DNA of 64,000 bases, from NCBI GenBank assembly GCA_021234155.1, contig JAJEKV010000052.1, forward strand, positions 6,236,925 to 6,300,924, read 5' to 3'. This DNA is from Isoetes taiwanensis. Its lineage: Eukaryota > Streptophyta > Lycopodiopsida > Isoetales > Isoetaceae. Each line of letters starts with the position of its first letter. The stretch's first letter is position 1. Shown here one piece after another: positions 1 through 9,347 of the stretch. Both the position numbers and the translations under genes were made by a program. The notes beneath the pieces were generated by a model. That model did not search any database. It was not told where the DNA came from and saw only the letters and a list, made by a program, of their open reading frames with translations.

Positions 1-206
1 TTTTTGAAGGGAACAAAAGATACTGGAATTATTTACTGCTCAAAGGATCTAAGATTGAAAGGTTATAGTGATGCAGACTGGTGTGGGGATTTAGATGAGA
101 GAAAATCCACATCAGGATCCACATTAGCAGCAAAAGAGATAATATGGACTAGGAGATTGCTGGATGAACTAGAAATAAAAGCAGGGAAGAAATCTTGGGC
201 TGATAC
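1..206 (+). pseudogene. Ty1/copia RNase H, upstream part (split by LINE)
   Basis: The reading frame encodes the end of a Ty1/copia polyprotein. The motif GYSDADWCGDLDERKSTSG (about 61-117) is the copia RNase H signature with the catalytic-site DAD. It continues into AAKEIIWTRRLLDEL, the region before the RNase H C-terminus. The window edge cuts off integrase and reverse transcriptase. The segment after SGST is shorter than in intact copia elements, so an internal deletion is likely. The frame is interrupted at 207-221 by a LINE insertion and resumes at 725. The family assignment is secure; the element is dead. Confidence 0.88.
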
Positions 207-724
207 GTGACAATCAAAGTTTTTTTTTTGAAGAATATAGGAATATATTAAACCACTAGAATGTGATCAAGTACAATGATAAGTGTGGTGCTAAGAAATG
301 AAGTGCCCATCATGATTCACAATCAGTAGGAATGTGACCAAATTTCCGCTTTTAAGCTGTGCGGACAAGCTTTGAGACTTGGTAAGCCCTGCCACAACTT
401 ATGCCTCAAGATCGGAACCAACCGAAAGGGCTAAACCGCGATGCGGAAGACCTTTCGGGCTCTCCGTCTTTTCCAAATCAACCACGAAGCCAAGCTCTGC
501 ATAAATGGAGCGCTTCTTGGCAGCCTTCAACCAACCGCTAGGAAAGACTCCCATGAGAAGCTTCCTCGACCGCACGCTGAAGACCCAAAGAGGGCTCTCA
601 CCCAAGACCAAGCTGCCCCTACCTCTGTGCATAGGACAAAGCAGTGCTCAATGGTCTCCCGGCGCCTCCCACATAGAGGGCATGTTTCCGCTACCTGAGG
701 CTTGAACCTGTGACAATCAAAGTT
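207..724. repeat. 15-bp target-site duplication bounding a LINE insertion
   Basis: The 15 bases GTGACAATCAAAGTT occur at 207-221 and again at 710-724, exactly bracketing the 488-bp insert at 222-709. This length is typical of target-primed reverse transcription by L1-type LINEs. Removing the insert and one copy restores continuity of the copia RNase H region. Confidence 0.9.
222..709 (-). mobile_element. 5'-truncated L1-type LINE inserted in copia, reverse orientation
   Basis: On the minus strand the insert reads from 709 down to a poly-A tail (T-run at 222-229, which continues the T of the target-site duplication). Near its 5' end it encodes CPLCGRRRETIEHCFVLC (about 630-685). This is the zf-RVT zinc finger found at the C-terminus of plant LINE ORF2 proteins. 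The remaining coding tail is interrupted by stops. Reverse transcriptase and endonuclease are absent, as expected of a 5'-truncated insertion. The 3' end resembles that of the LINE at 47,472-48,567, so the two are probably one family. Confidence 0.87.
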
Positions 725-885
725 GTATTGCTATGGCCAAAAATCCTGTGTTACATGAAAGAACTAAGCACATTGAGATGGAAATGCACTATATTAGGGA
801 TATGGTGAATAAAGGATTCATTCAGTTAAGATACATCAAGTCAGAAGACCAGCTTGCAGATATAATGACAAAAGGTCTGAGTTGA
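725..885 (+). pseudogene. Ty1/copia RNase H C-terminus
   Basis: The sequence after the LINE insertion encodes NPVLHERTKHIEMEMHYIRD followed by QLADIMTKGLS and a TGA stop at 883-885. These are the conserved last motifs of the copia RNase H (TKHI-x2-DxH-xIR and DQLADxxTK). It is the continuation of the fragment at 1-206. About 150 bp of untranslated sequence then separates it from the polypurine tract. Confidence 0.88.
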
Positions 886-1027
886 AGAAGATATCAGAAA
901 CTCTCAACAGATATAAACTGCAGGAACATTAAGTTGTGACATGAAAAAACAGGTTAAAATTTCTTACAGTATGAAGGACTGAAGTTCATAAACTTGTGAT
1001 GGTTTGAAGTTTACAAATTATGATGTG

Positions 1028-1665
1028 AAAGGGGAAATGTTGGGGTTCACATCATAATTTACACAGTGAAATTTAAGTGAACAAATCTGAACACATGAAA
1101 TATTGCACAGTCATGGATTTACAAAGACAATATTGTTCAGTTCAGAAGTTGGTGTTGACATCTGTGGATGTTTAAATTTGACTGAAGAAGGACTGCTAAT
1201 ACTGTACCTAAGTTGAAGTTCAACTTAGGTACATAAGTGCTTAAGTAAATAAGTGTATTCCATTCTTTGGATACTTAACCTAAGTTGCTATGGTGATAAG
1301 CAAATGAAATAATGGTCAAAAACCATTGAGGTGCAATAACAGAATATTCCAGATATCATCGAGATCCATGGAGCCATTTTTGGTTTGAAAGAGTCGGTCC
1401 AATGCAAAATTGCCATGGGACTTGAGGCAATCGGAGAACGGCCTAATGGTCTGGCATTGCGGCCGGACTGTGTAAATAAAATAAGATGTAAGATATATAC
1501 TGAGGTATTGATTGGATTGAGAGTAGATCCGGGAAATAAAACTCATCCAAAGGTTGAATATAGAGGATTTGAAGTTTGCTAATTTCCATTGCTACAGTGT
1601 TCAATGATATTTGCTACAGTAGTTTAAAATAAATTCGTGTTAATAGACAATGCAACATGGTTATT
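1028..1665 (+). mobile_element. Copia polypurine tract and 3' LTR (end uncertain)
   Basis: A purine tract, AAAGGGGAAA at 1028-1037, is followed directly by TGTTGGGGTTC at 1038. That is the usual layout of a copia polypurine tract and LTR start. An AT-rich stretch with possible TATA elements lies at about 1,470-1,500. The 3' boundary of the LTR is not clear; I place it near 1,665 because a CA occurs there, but I could not confirm a target-site duplication. The upstream LTR lies outside the window. Confidence 0.55.
1204..1232. repeat. Perfect 14-bp inverted repeat inside the copia LTR
   Basis: GTACCTAAGTTGAA (1204-1217) is followed after one base by its exact reverse complement (1219-1232). 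This makes a near-perfect palindrome. It sits in the U3-like half of the LTR and could be a regulatory site or a simple cruciform. Confidence 0.85.
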
Positions 1666-3160
1666 TGATCCATGAATATCCAAAAGGTGGATTTTTGCAT
1701 GCTAATGTTTGGTTGAAATTGGACTTGTTGGTATAATATCTAAGGTTACAAGTGTGCTCTTGATTCTAATTCTATTACACGTACTCTGGATAGACTCATT
1801 GATATGTTTGAGCTCTCTGATTAATGGCTGACATGATACCTAGAAGAGAAGGACTTGGTATGAGAGAGGTTGATGGAGTGGACATAATAATATCAAATCC
1901 AAAGTCATCCTTTAGTCGCCAAGACGAAAGATATTTTTCAATGGCATCAACTTCAAGCTTTTGGGAAGGGACATGGAAGATTTCAAGTCATCAACTACGT
2001 CATCAAAGCCATCAACAATGGAGACCCTAATGAAGAAAGTCAACCTTTACATCAAAGAGGAGCACACCTTCAAGGAGGCTGGAGTCTCGAGCAACTCAGA
2101 AGAACATAAGCTTGTTGTTTCAAGCAGGCAATGTGTGAATGAGCTTCTAGCAAACTTGCGGATTTAAGATCATATAGTCGAGTAGGATAAGCTTATAGAT
2201 AATAACATCTATAATGGTATTTGGAGGCAATTCCGGATATTCTTTGTTGAAAGGATTGCCCCAAGATTGACGAAGCGTCAAAATTGAAAAGAAAATGCAC
2301 AGGAGTAAATAAACTTATACATGATCATTAACAGATATTCAACATATTGAAATCACTTGGTAAGATTGATAACCTCGCTAAGAATTGTATTGTATTGAAT
2401 TTTAACGTCAATAATGACTCGAGGTCCTATGACATTGAGTACAAGGTGTGAGCGCAGCTCCTAACACCTGGCTTTGTATTTGGATATTTTAAAATTGCGA
2501 CTATTATAGTCACCGGGTCTGGTAGAAGTGATGACAGAGAAATCCAAAATTTTGACCCAGGAAAAAAATCACTTCCCCTTTTCAAACTTGCACCATCAGT
2601 GGTATTCTGTGACCTTTTGGAGCATGTTGTATCTGCTCTTATATTCTTCCAGTATTTGCGTCATTGCCTTTGCTATATATCCTGCCACGTTCCTTGTAGC
2701 CTTCCCCACGAGGACTCCCAATTTACCTGGTTTGCTTCATCTTCAACACGCCCCACATCATAAATGGTGTCACTATCATCATGACCATAGAACCTAGAAA
2801 AATAGATATAGAGAGAAAATATGCAATTTTCAGGTAAGTATTGCTGGGTCTATTCTGCAATCTAGGTTCAACCCCTTTTATTATCCACTTCTTTCGACAG
2901 TTCCAATCCCATTCTTTTGGCCTCATCCTCTAGCTCTGATATCTAAGCTCTTTCCATGTTTCCTGCTATTTTCATTGATGCTTCTATTGCCTATTTATTT
3001 TTGTCCAAACAACATTGCTAGTGTTATGGACATTTTAAACATATGTGTCTTAATTCTTCAGTCTGAAATGATGTGCTCTTCCATATAGAACTGCATCCTA
3101 AAATAGTTTTTTATTGCCATTCGCTATTTCCCATCTAATCCTTGTTTCCAAGTCCTTCTA
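1666..3160. other. No recognisable gene
   Basis: Short open stretches occur on the plus strand (for example 2,450-2,765 without an ATG), but none matches a family I recognise and stops are frequent. I see no tRNA, repeat array or transposon ends in this stretch. Confidence 0.5.
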
Positions 3161-3162
3161 AT

Positions 3163-3645
3163 TCATGTGCCTTTTGCCCATGTATTTAGTCCCATCCTAT
3201 TCATTGGTTGCTTTCCTAAAGCTGACAATCCTTTTCAAAACTAACATTTTTATTTTGCCAAAGCTAAGAAGCCTGCCACAGCTTTTTGGCTCTTCTATCT
3301 TTCCATTCTCCTTGATTATACTACAATCTCTTTGTGACCATGACAATTATGTGTATCTTTGAGTTCTTAAGACTAGAGAACTGAAAATTATTTAACTGGT
3401 AACTAGCATCTCTCATCTAATCTTTAATTCCAAGTCCTATTTCTTGTCTTATAACTCAAATATTTATATTCATTTGCCTTTTTTTCCTGAATCTTTGTTA
3501 TATCCAAAGCTGACAAGTCTGTCGGTCTTTTCGGTCGCTTTTATCTTTTCCTTCTCCTTAACTATATCATCTTTGTGTGACCCTGACAATTGTGTGTATC
3601 TTTGAGTTTGAAAACTAGAGAACTAAAAATTAGTAACTGATAACT
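3163..3645. repeat. Diverged two-copy tandem repeat
   Basis: Two segments (about 3,163-3,400 and 3,434-3,645) share order and wording. Examples are CCAAGTCCT near the start, AAAGCTGACAA in the middle, and TGTGTATCTTTGAGTT followed by CTAGAGAACT near the end. They differ by many substitutions and indels, so the duplication is old. No coding capacity is evident. Confidence 0.6.
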
Positions 3646-5433
3646 GACCAGTAACTGACGTCACATTTTGGCACGGACGATAATAATCGCCCAGTTGTAC
3701 CAATAGGCTTAGCCTAAAAAATTTCGGCGGCGGCATAACTGCACAGTCCCGGATGAGTGTATCCAGTGTCAATATAGACCGCACAGTCCTGGATATTTGT
3801 TAATAGTGCAAAAGATAACCTATAGCGGCGATGGGAGTACCACACATAGTGGCGATGTGATAAACTGTAGCGATGATTATTGGCTTTACTTCAATGTATG
3901 TATTTATTTAAATGATAGAACATTCAGATGGGCCAGTGAAAACATATAACTACACCATGCTTGCTTATGTTCATCCATCAAGTCTCCTAAACCACTCCCC
4001 CAAGCTTGAGTCATATCAAACTAACCCATTTGGTATTTTGCATTCAATCCGTACCATCACCAAGAAGTTACACACAACCAGTAGACATTATGGGTTTAAC
4101 CTAAAAATGGTTGCAGACCAAGTGATTGAAATCAAAATGTATATTTCAAAATCTATGAACAACATATAGAAGATTCATATGGAAAATGGAGATGCCAAAC
4201 CCACCAAAGCTTGATTTGCCAATCTTTCGGGAGGTTACTGAATGCGACGAATTGATCTAAGAACCTTTCCTTTGCTTGTAAATACCTTTTCAAAAGTTTT
4301 GCCATTCACCGTGGTTGATGGATTCGTGCAAACAAAAACTCATTTTAAAAGAGAAGCAACAGGTCGACTAGGAAGAAAGTTTTTTTTTTTTTCCCATGTC
4401 GACAACTACGACGCTTATTAACTCCCTTGTTACCAAATCTGAAGCTTTTTGATGGTGAACTCGAAAGCCTTCAAAATTCAGAGCTTAAGATATGGCAGGC
4501 TTGTATAAAGCAGCAGCATGTAAAATCCAAGCTTCCAGGTGGTATACATGATCTTCTTGGAACCAACAGGCGAAAGAGCGTGGTTCAATAAACGAATGAA
4601 AAGAAACAGAGGTTGAAGATCAACAGGCGATTGGGAACAAACCTGGATATGTGGCTGCGCACATAGTCTAGGGATGAAGGTTTGGCATATGCTACAAAAT
4701 ATGTGATTTGGATGGTGGATATATGAGTTTTGGATGGTGAAGATGTGGCCTAGAGCTAAAAATAACAATAAAAATGAGGTTCTTTTTTTTCTGGTTCTTT
4801 TTTCCTCCAGCGATTGCTTGAGATATGCCCAGTCCGAGCAAAGGCACATCGATCTTAGATGCTCACACAACGGGCTATCGATTTTCGCATCACCTATGGT
4901 AGCTGACCGGGAGCTTACATCCGGGCAGATTTCTACCGTCGACTTGCTCTTCTGGGGCATGGTATTTGAGAGCCTACTTGTTAGGGTTTTTCCTCCCAAG
5001 TGGGGGGTTTTTTCATCCCGGTAGTAGGGTTCTCTTTGACAGATTACATTGTTTGTTTTGGTGTTGGGGTTTTGGCTTCTTTGCCCGTTTCTCGCATGAT
5101 GTACTGGCCTCATAGGCCTCGGCCTCAGGTGGACGTTAAAATAAACTTCCTTCCTTCCTTCCTTCCTATCGTGCGCTTTGGTGAAGTAATGGTTGATTGG
5201 GAGTTTGTGCAAGCTAATATGGCTATCTTAGTACAAAATGTGAAGTGATGGTTAATGGGAGTGTTGACAAGCTAGTTTGTGGTCTATTTTTAGTATATAA
5301 TGTATAAAGTGGTTACTTTTTAAGCGAATAAAAAGTTTTAGTGTCCACAATAAATTTATTTTAAATACCACATTGAAACTAACATAAGAAGATTGAACTA
5401 TATAGGACTTGATACGGCCATGGAGATGTAGCC
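3646..5433. other. Unassigned stretch with one long unsupported ORF
   Basis: The longest open frame is on the minus strand at 4,478-5,212 (244 codons). Its composition shows no domain, signal peptide or family motif I recognise, and overlapping plus-strand frames are also open. I treat it as chance or as a decayed repeat. A CCTT microsatellite lies at about 5,149-5,166. No other structure was found. Confidence 0.4.
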
Positions 5434-5438
5434 ACCCT

Positions 5439-5557
5439 AAGGCTAGGTTCACATGCAACAGCGGCGCCATCATAGGCCATCAGACGCCATCGCCAATTAG
5501 CACAGGGTAAAACAGTGCCCCACTTCGGCGATGGTTGCATATTGTGAACCCACTCTA
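5439..5557. mobile_element. Small MITE-like element
   Basis: Imperfect terminal inverted repeats face each other. The left end has AGGTTCACATGCAAC and the right end reads GGTTGCATATTGTGAACCC, whose reverse complement matches with a two-base insertion. The total length is about 120 bp. CCCTAAGG-like flanks could be a target duplication (left CCCTAAGG, right CTCTAAGG). Size and ends suit a hAT-type MITE, but the superfamily is not certain. Confidence 0.5.
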
Positions 5558-6590
5558 AGGGACAATTTACAACGATCAACCCTGTTTTGCCCGGTGCAAA
5601 TACAACAGCCTTCTTGTGATCCTTTGTTTTCGTTGTTTTCGTGTTGTTGTTGCTTTTAGCCATTGATGATAAGAATATTCCATGAATAATTCCAAATAGA
5701 GCAACCCTGGCCGTTGCTTGACCCCTTGATGATTTGGAATGATGGTACCTCGGGTCAATGATGCAATCAATCTTCTGCTGCCAAATAAATACACTGCTGC
5801 AGCAAATACAACAACAAGACACCTATTCAAACTCAAAGTTCCAAGCCAAGGGTGTTGAACCCTCCTGCCATAGGCAGTTCCAGAAAGCTTGAACAAAAAC
5901 ACAGCAAAAATCGCACAGAACAAAGAAAAAGGCTTAAATATGTAGCATTATGACAGGGGGTTTTTTTTTGTATTTTTATACAGTTTTTGCTATGGTTTTC
6001 ATATGATTTGATGGGCGTATTGTGTGAGGCATACTAATTAGTATATCTAGAGCGCACACTGTATTCTCATATTCGCATGCCATATTATCTATGATTTTGC
6101 AATGGTTTAGCTTTGAATAATTTCTCCATGAAAAAACCAATTTTTTTTAGTGCCCAAAAAACACATGCAAGCATCGAGCTCTCTTATTTTAGGGTTTGTG
6201 GAAAAGAGGGCATGCTTTAGGGTTCTACAGTCCATTTTTTTTTCTTTGAATTCGAGATCTTCGTTTTTCGTTTGTTCTATCCTTCTGTTGGTGGACCGAG
6301 TTCTCTTGAGGCAGCCGAGTTCCTTTCCTATTTACATTGTGGAATGCAATCTTTGAGTATACTGAGAACCCGTGGCCCGAACAAGGCGGTGACATAGCTC
6401 AAGGGCGAGGAACGAAACGGTTTCAAGAAGGCCAAGAGAGATTATAATATTTCTTCGCCTCCCCAACAGGCCTGACCAAAATCTTCCTTTTCTTTTTGTT
6501 ATACATAGCTTTCAGAAGATTCACATCCCCTCTCTTGTTTTTGCTCACCCTCTGTTGATGCTAATATTAATGCTTTTGTGTTCCCTGTAG

Positions 6591-7837
6591 GGTTGCTTGG
6601 AACAGTTTCTCAAGAATTATGGAGGGCCCATTAAAGCCTTCAAGGGCACTCAAATTTGATCTTGATATTGCAAGGTAGAAGCAAAATTTCTCTGTCAAGG
6701 AAAACAAGGTTCTTACATATCAACTTATTTTTCATTTCAGAGGATTAAGCTATGTTCATGAATGGAAAAACCGGAGCCAATTATGCATAGGAAATTAAAG
6801 CCAAGGTAGGTGTAGTTATAATATATCAAGTAGTCATACATCATTTGAAACTCTGGTTCAAGTTGACATTTATTAACATAATGCAGTAATCTATTACGAG
6901 ACAAGGCAGGGCACCTCAAAATAACAGACTTTGCTTTTCGAAAGTCACTTGGGGTGGTGATGGATCAGAAAAATCACAAAGTGCAGTTCAAAGGCTCTTT
7001 CTATAAGCTTCATAACATGCTCTTTAAAGATTTGAGATCGCAAACTATTCTGTGAAAATTTGTCCCTTAATTAATTGGGCATAATGTCAACAAAGAATAA
7101 CAACATTGGCACAACGGCAGTTAGCAACAATCTCTTTTGCTCTCCACTACTTGTGCCAGTGGTTCTTTTTTCTATGCTTGCAAAATGATTGTCACCCTAC
7201 CATAAGGGTTTGCAAGTTTTGATTGGGATGACAGCCATCTCATTGCATTGGATCAGTAGTCTACTATTTTCGGAATAATTAAAGAGATATTAGGGTTCTG
7301 GATTAATTGCTTGATTGCTAATAAAATGTGTCGGGTCATTACATGGCCCCGAAGTTCTTTACAAAAGGAATATGACAAGACATTCGATGTCTTTTCATTT
7401 GGCTTGATACTTTTGAGGTTTGGTTTGCTCTTTTCTCCGTGATTGCATGTTAATAACTAGATATGCTAAGCGTGGTTATATATTCTTATTCGTGTTATCA
7501 TAGATGATGGAGGGAAATAAACCTTTTGAAGGTGAGTCACCCGAGGTCACGCATTTTGCAAAAGCATATTCAGAAGAAAAGAGATCTCCATTCGAAATAA
7601 ACTCCAGATACTACCCTGAGGGATTACGAGAGTAAGTACTTGCCTTCAACAGTAAAATTTTCTCACATTAACCTTCCTTGCTCATGTGTGTATGTTTTGA
7701 TTTGCAGATTGATTCAAAACTGTTGGCATCACGATCCGGCACAAAGGCCACAATTCGTTGATATCATTAAAAGGATTGAAGGAATCAGAAATTCTTATGA
7801 TAAGAATGCATTTAAACAGTCTTATAGCTTTCACTGA
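6591..7837 (+). pseudogene. Raf-like / integrin-linked-type protein kinase pseudogene, six exons
   Basis: Exon-like blocks with GT-AG borders lie at 6,591-6,674, 6,741-6,805, 6,887 to about 6,990, about 7,330-7,417, 7,504-7,631 and 7,708-7,837. They follow the second half of a kinase domain: PLKPSRALKF-DLDIAR, then GLSYVHEW and MHRKLKPR (catalytic loop), KITDFAF (activation segment), YDKTFDVFSFGLILL, MMEGNKPFEG, and NCWHHDPAQRP with a stop. The order and wording match plant group-C Raf-like kinases (ankyrin/ILK and VIK types). The catalytic HRD reads HRK and DFG reads DFA. Single-base frame breaks occur in exons 1, 2 and 4 and at the exon 4/5 junction. The glycine loop and N-terminal ankyrin repeats are missing. 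Introns are retained, so it was copied at DNA level. Some frame breaks could be sequence error. Confidence 0.78.
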
Positions 7838-8307
7838 ATTAGATTCATCAAGTGTGTCTTCTTTTCGGATCATGCATCAAGGCAAGGCCACTGTGGGCGG
7901 TGATGCTGAAAAAGATCATGCATACCCTTTTGCTGGTCATGTAAATGTGAAAGTACACCGGGATTGTACTCGCCGTTGGGGAGATGTAACATGGGCGATA
8001 TCCGTGGGTGGAGTACGAAGAAGAAGAAGAGTATCGACGCTACGCGTTTCCCGGATGCTAGATATCTCTCGATGGTTCAAGTTCGGGAAGTTGTGATCAC
8101 ACTAAAATCAAACTATTAAGGATCAATTCAAAACCGGACATTGTGAGCTTCGTTTGTAGAGGAAAGTGACATATATGTAAACGATCTAATTGTTTCACCC
8201 CTTTGCATAAGGGCAGACTTTTGCATTGCAAAGAGAAATAAAGGTTTTATAAATAAAGGTTTTATACTTTCTACGTAAGATATGTTGCCATCTCTTTGTT
8301 TCCCTAG

Positions 8308-8680
8308 GGCCCGAAGGGCCCAAATTTTTTTTAATAAAACAACCAACACATTAACTACCATTAACATTACTTAACTTAAACCATTGCATCTAACATTTTT
8401 TAAATTACAAATCCCTAAAACCCCTTTGGTTTGGGTGCATATTCACACCTAAGCTACGAGGGGCAAAATGAGAGCCCCTAAGAACTTATAATACATGTAC
8501 AAAATTAGCACCATTAAGTACATTCCCTCAAATCTTATAGTAATTTATAAACATCAATATACCGTGTATAAAAATTTGTACAGGGATACCCCATAAACGA
8601 GGATCGCTATGTATGGTCCAGATCAAGGAATAAAGGGCAAATATGCCCATCCGACAGCTCTCGTTGCCCCCAGGAGGTGC
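8308..8680 (-). repeat. Half of the FBE foldback plus GC hairpin
   Basis: The hairpin GGGCCC-GAA-GGGCCC precedes AACCAACACATTAACTACCA, a diverged copy of the foldback arm, and TTTGGTTTGGGTGCATATTC. The loop then matches the other copies in reverse (TACCCCATAAACGAGG, CCGACAGCTCTCG). The second arm expected after about 8,680 is not there. Confidence 0.7.
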
Positions 8681-9347
8681 CTTTTTTTGCTAGATAATCT
8701 ATCATCTGGATAAGCTAGCATCGTCTGTGGGAGAAGCAGAAATAGCAAAGGAATCGAGTAGTTGGAAGTTAGCCGGGAACATCTTGAACTGAATAGAAAA
8801 CGGAAAACAGAGAGAGGAGAAAAAAATAACAAACTGCCCTTTAGACTCTTTCGGCCCTTCAGGCCCATTCGTCCCTTCGTCCAAAGCTGCTCTAGTGCCA
8901 TCGCCACTCGACTGCTCCACCGCCATCGCCAGGGATTTCCAAAAATAACCTGAAAACTAAACCATTCAACCTAAGATTATTTTACCCGCACTAAAAACTT
9001 TAGAGTCATCTGGGGTCAAAACTCGCCCTCCAGCTCAGACTTCTACGATTTTTCTATACAATATCTATACATAACCATAGAAATCTTAAGTTATAAATAT
9101 ACGGTTTACAATTGGGCCACTTTATTCGTGATGCTGTCGTGCACGAAGGAGCACGTAAATCGCCCCGAATGTTAGTGCCTATAAAGGGGCATTTTTTTTG
9201 TTTTACACGTCAGCACATGAAATAGGATAGCTCTACGGCTTCAGGGTTGATTGTGACACGTAAGCACGTAGAAAGAAAGGACGTAGGCGAAGGGGCACCA
9301 CTCTTGGGCCATTCGTTTCCAGCCACGTAACCCTCACAACCTCATAC
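8681..9347. promoter_or_regulatory. Upstream region of the four-exon gene, no defined elements
   Basis: No ORF or repeat is supported here. The stretch lies directly upstream of the start codon at 9,348 and must include its promoter and 5' leader. ACGT-core motifs (for example CACGTAAA, CACGTAGA, CCACGTAA) cluster at 9,150-9,330. They could be bZIP/bHLH-type sites, but such short motifs are weak evidence. Confidence 0.3.

Larger units (their letters stand above)
5937..8680 (-). mobile_element. FBE family, old inverted copy carrying a kinase relic
   Basis: The left end, AATATGTAGCATTATGACAG followed by a G/T run and an AT-rich tract to about 6,130, is the reverse complement of the right ends of the FBE copies ending at 21,950, 29,547, 55,848 and 58,440. 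At 8,308-8,322 lies the GC hairpin GGGCCCGAAGGGCCC. After it comes one arm and the loop of the foldback found at the other end of those copies (8,337 to about 8,680). The outer arm of the foldback is missing, so this copy is truncated. The interior (6.1-8.1 kb) holds a kinase pseudogene that is absent from the other copies. Confidence 0.65.

Noticed and set aside
1824-2167. Two overlapping 68-codon ORFs after the copia LTR
   Set aside because: Weak resemblance to a gag-like segment could not be supported by any motif.
4478-5212. 244-codon minus-strand ORF
   Set aside because: No domain, no compositional sign of coding, and the complementary strand is equally open. Not reported as a gene.
5576-5923. 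115-codon minus-strand ORF with hydrophobic stretches
   Set aside because: No family recognised and it overlaps another open frame. Hydrophobicity alone in AT-rich DNA is not evidence.
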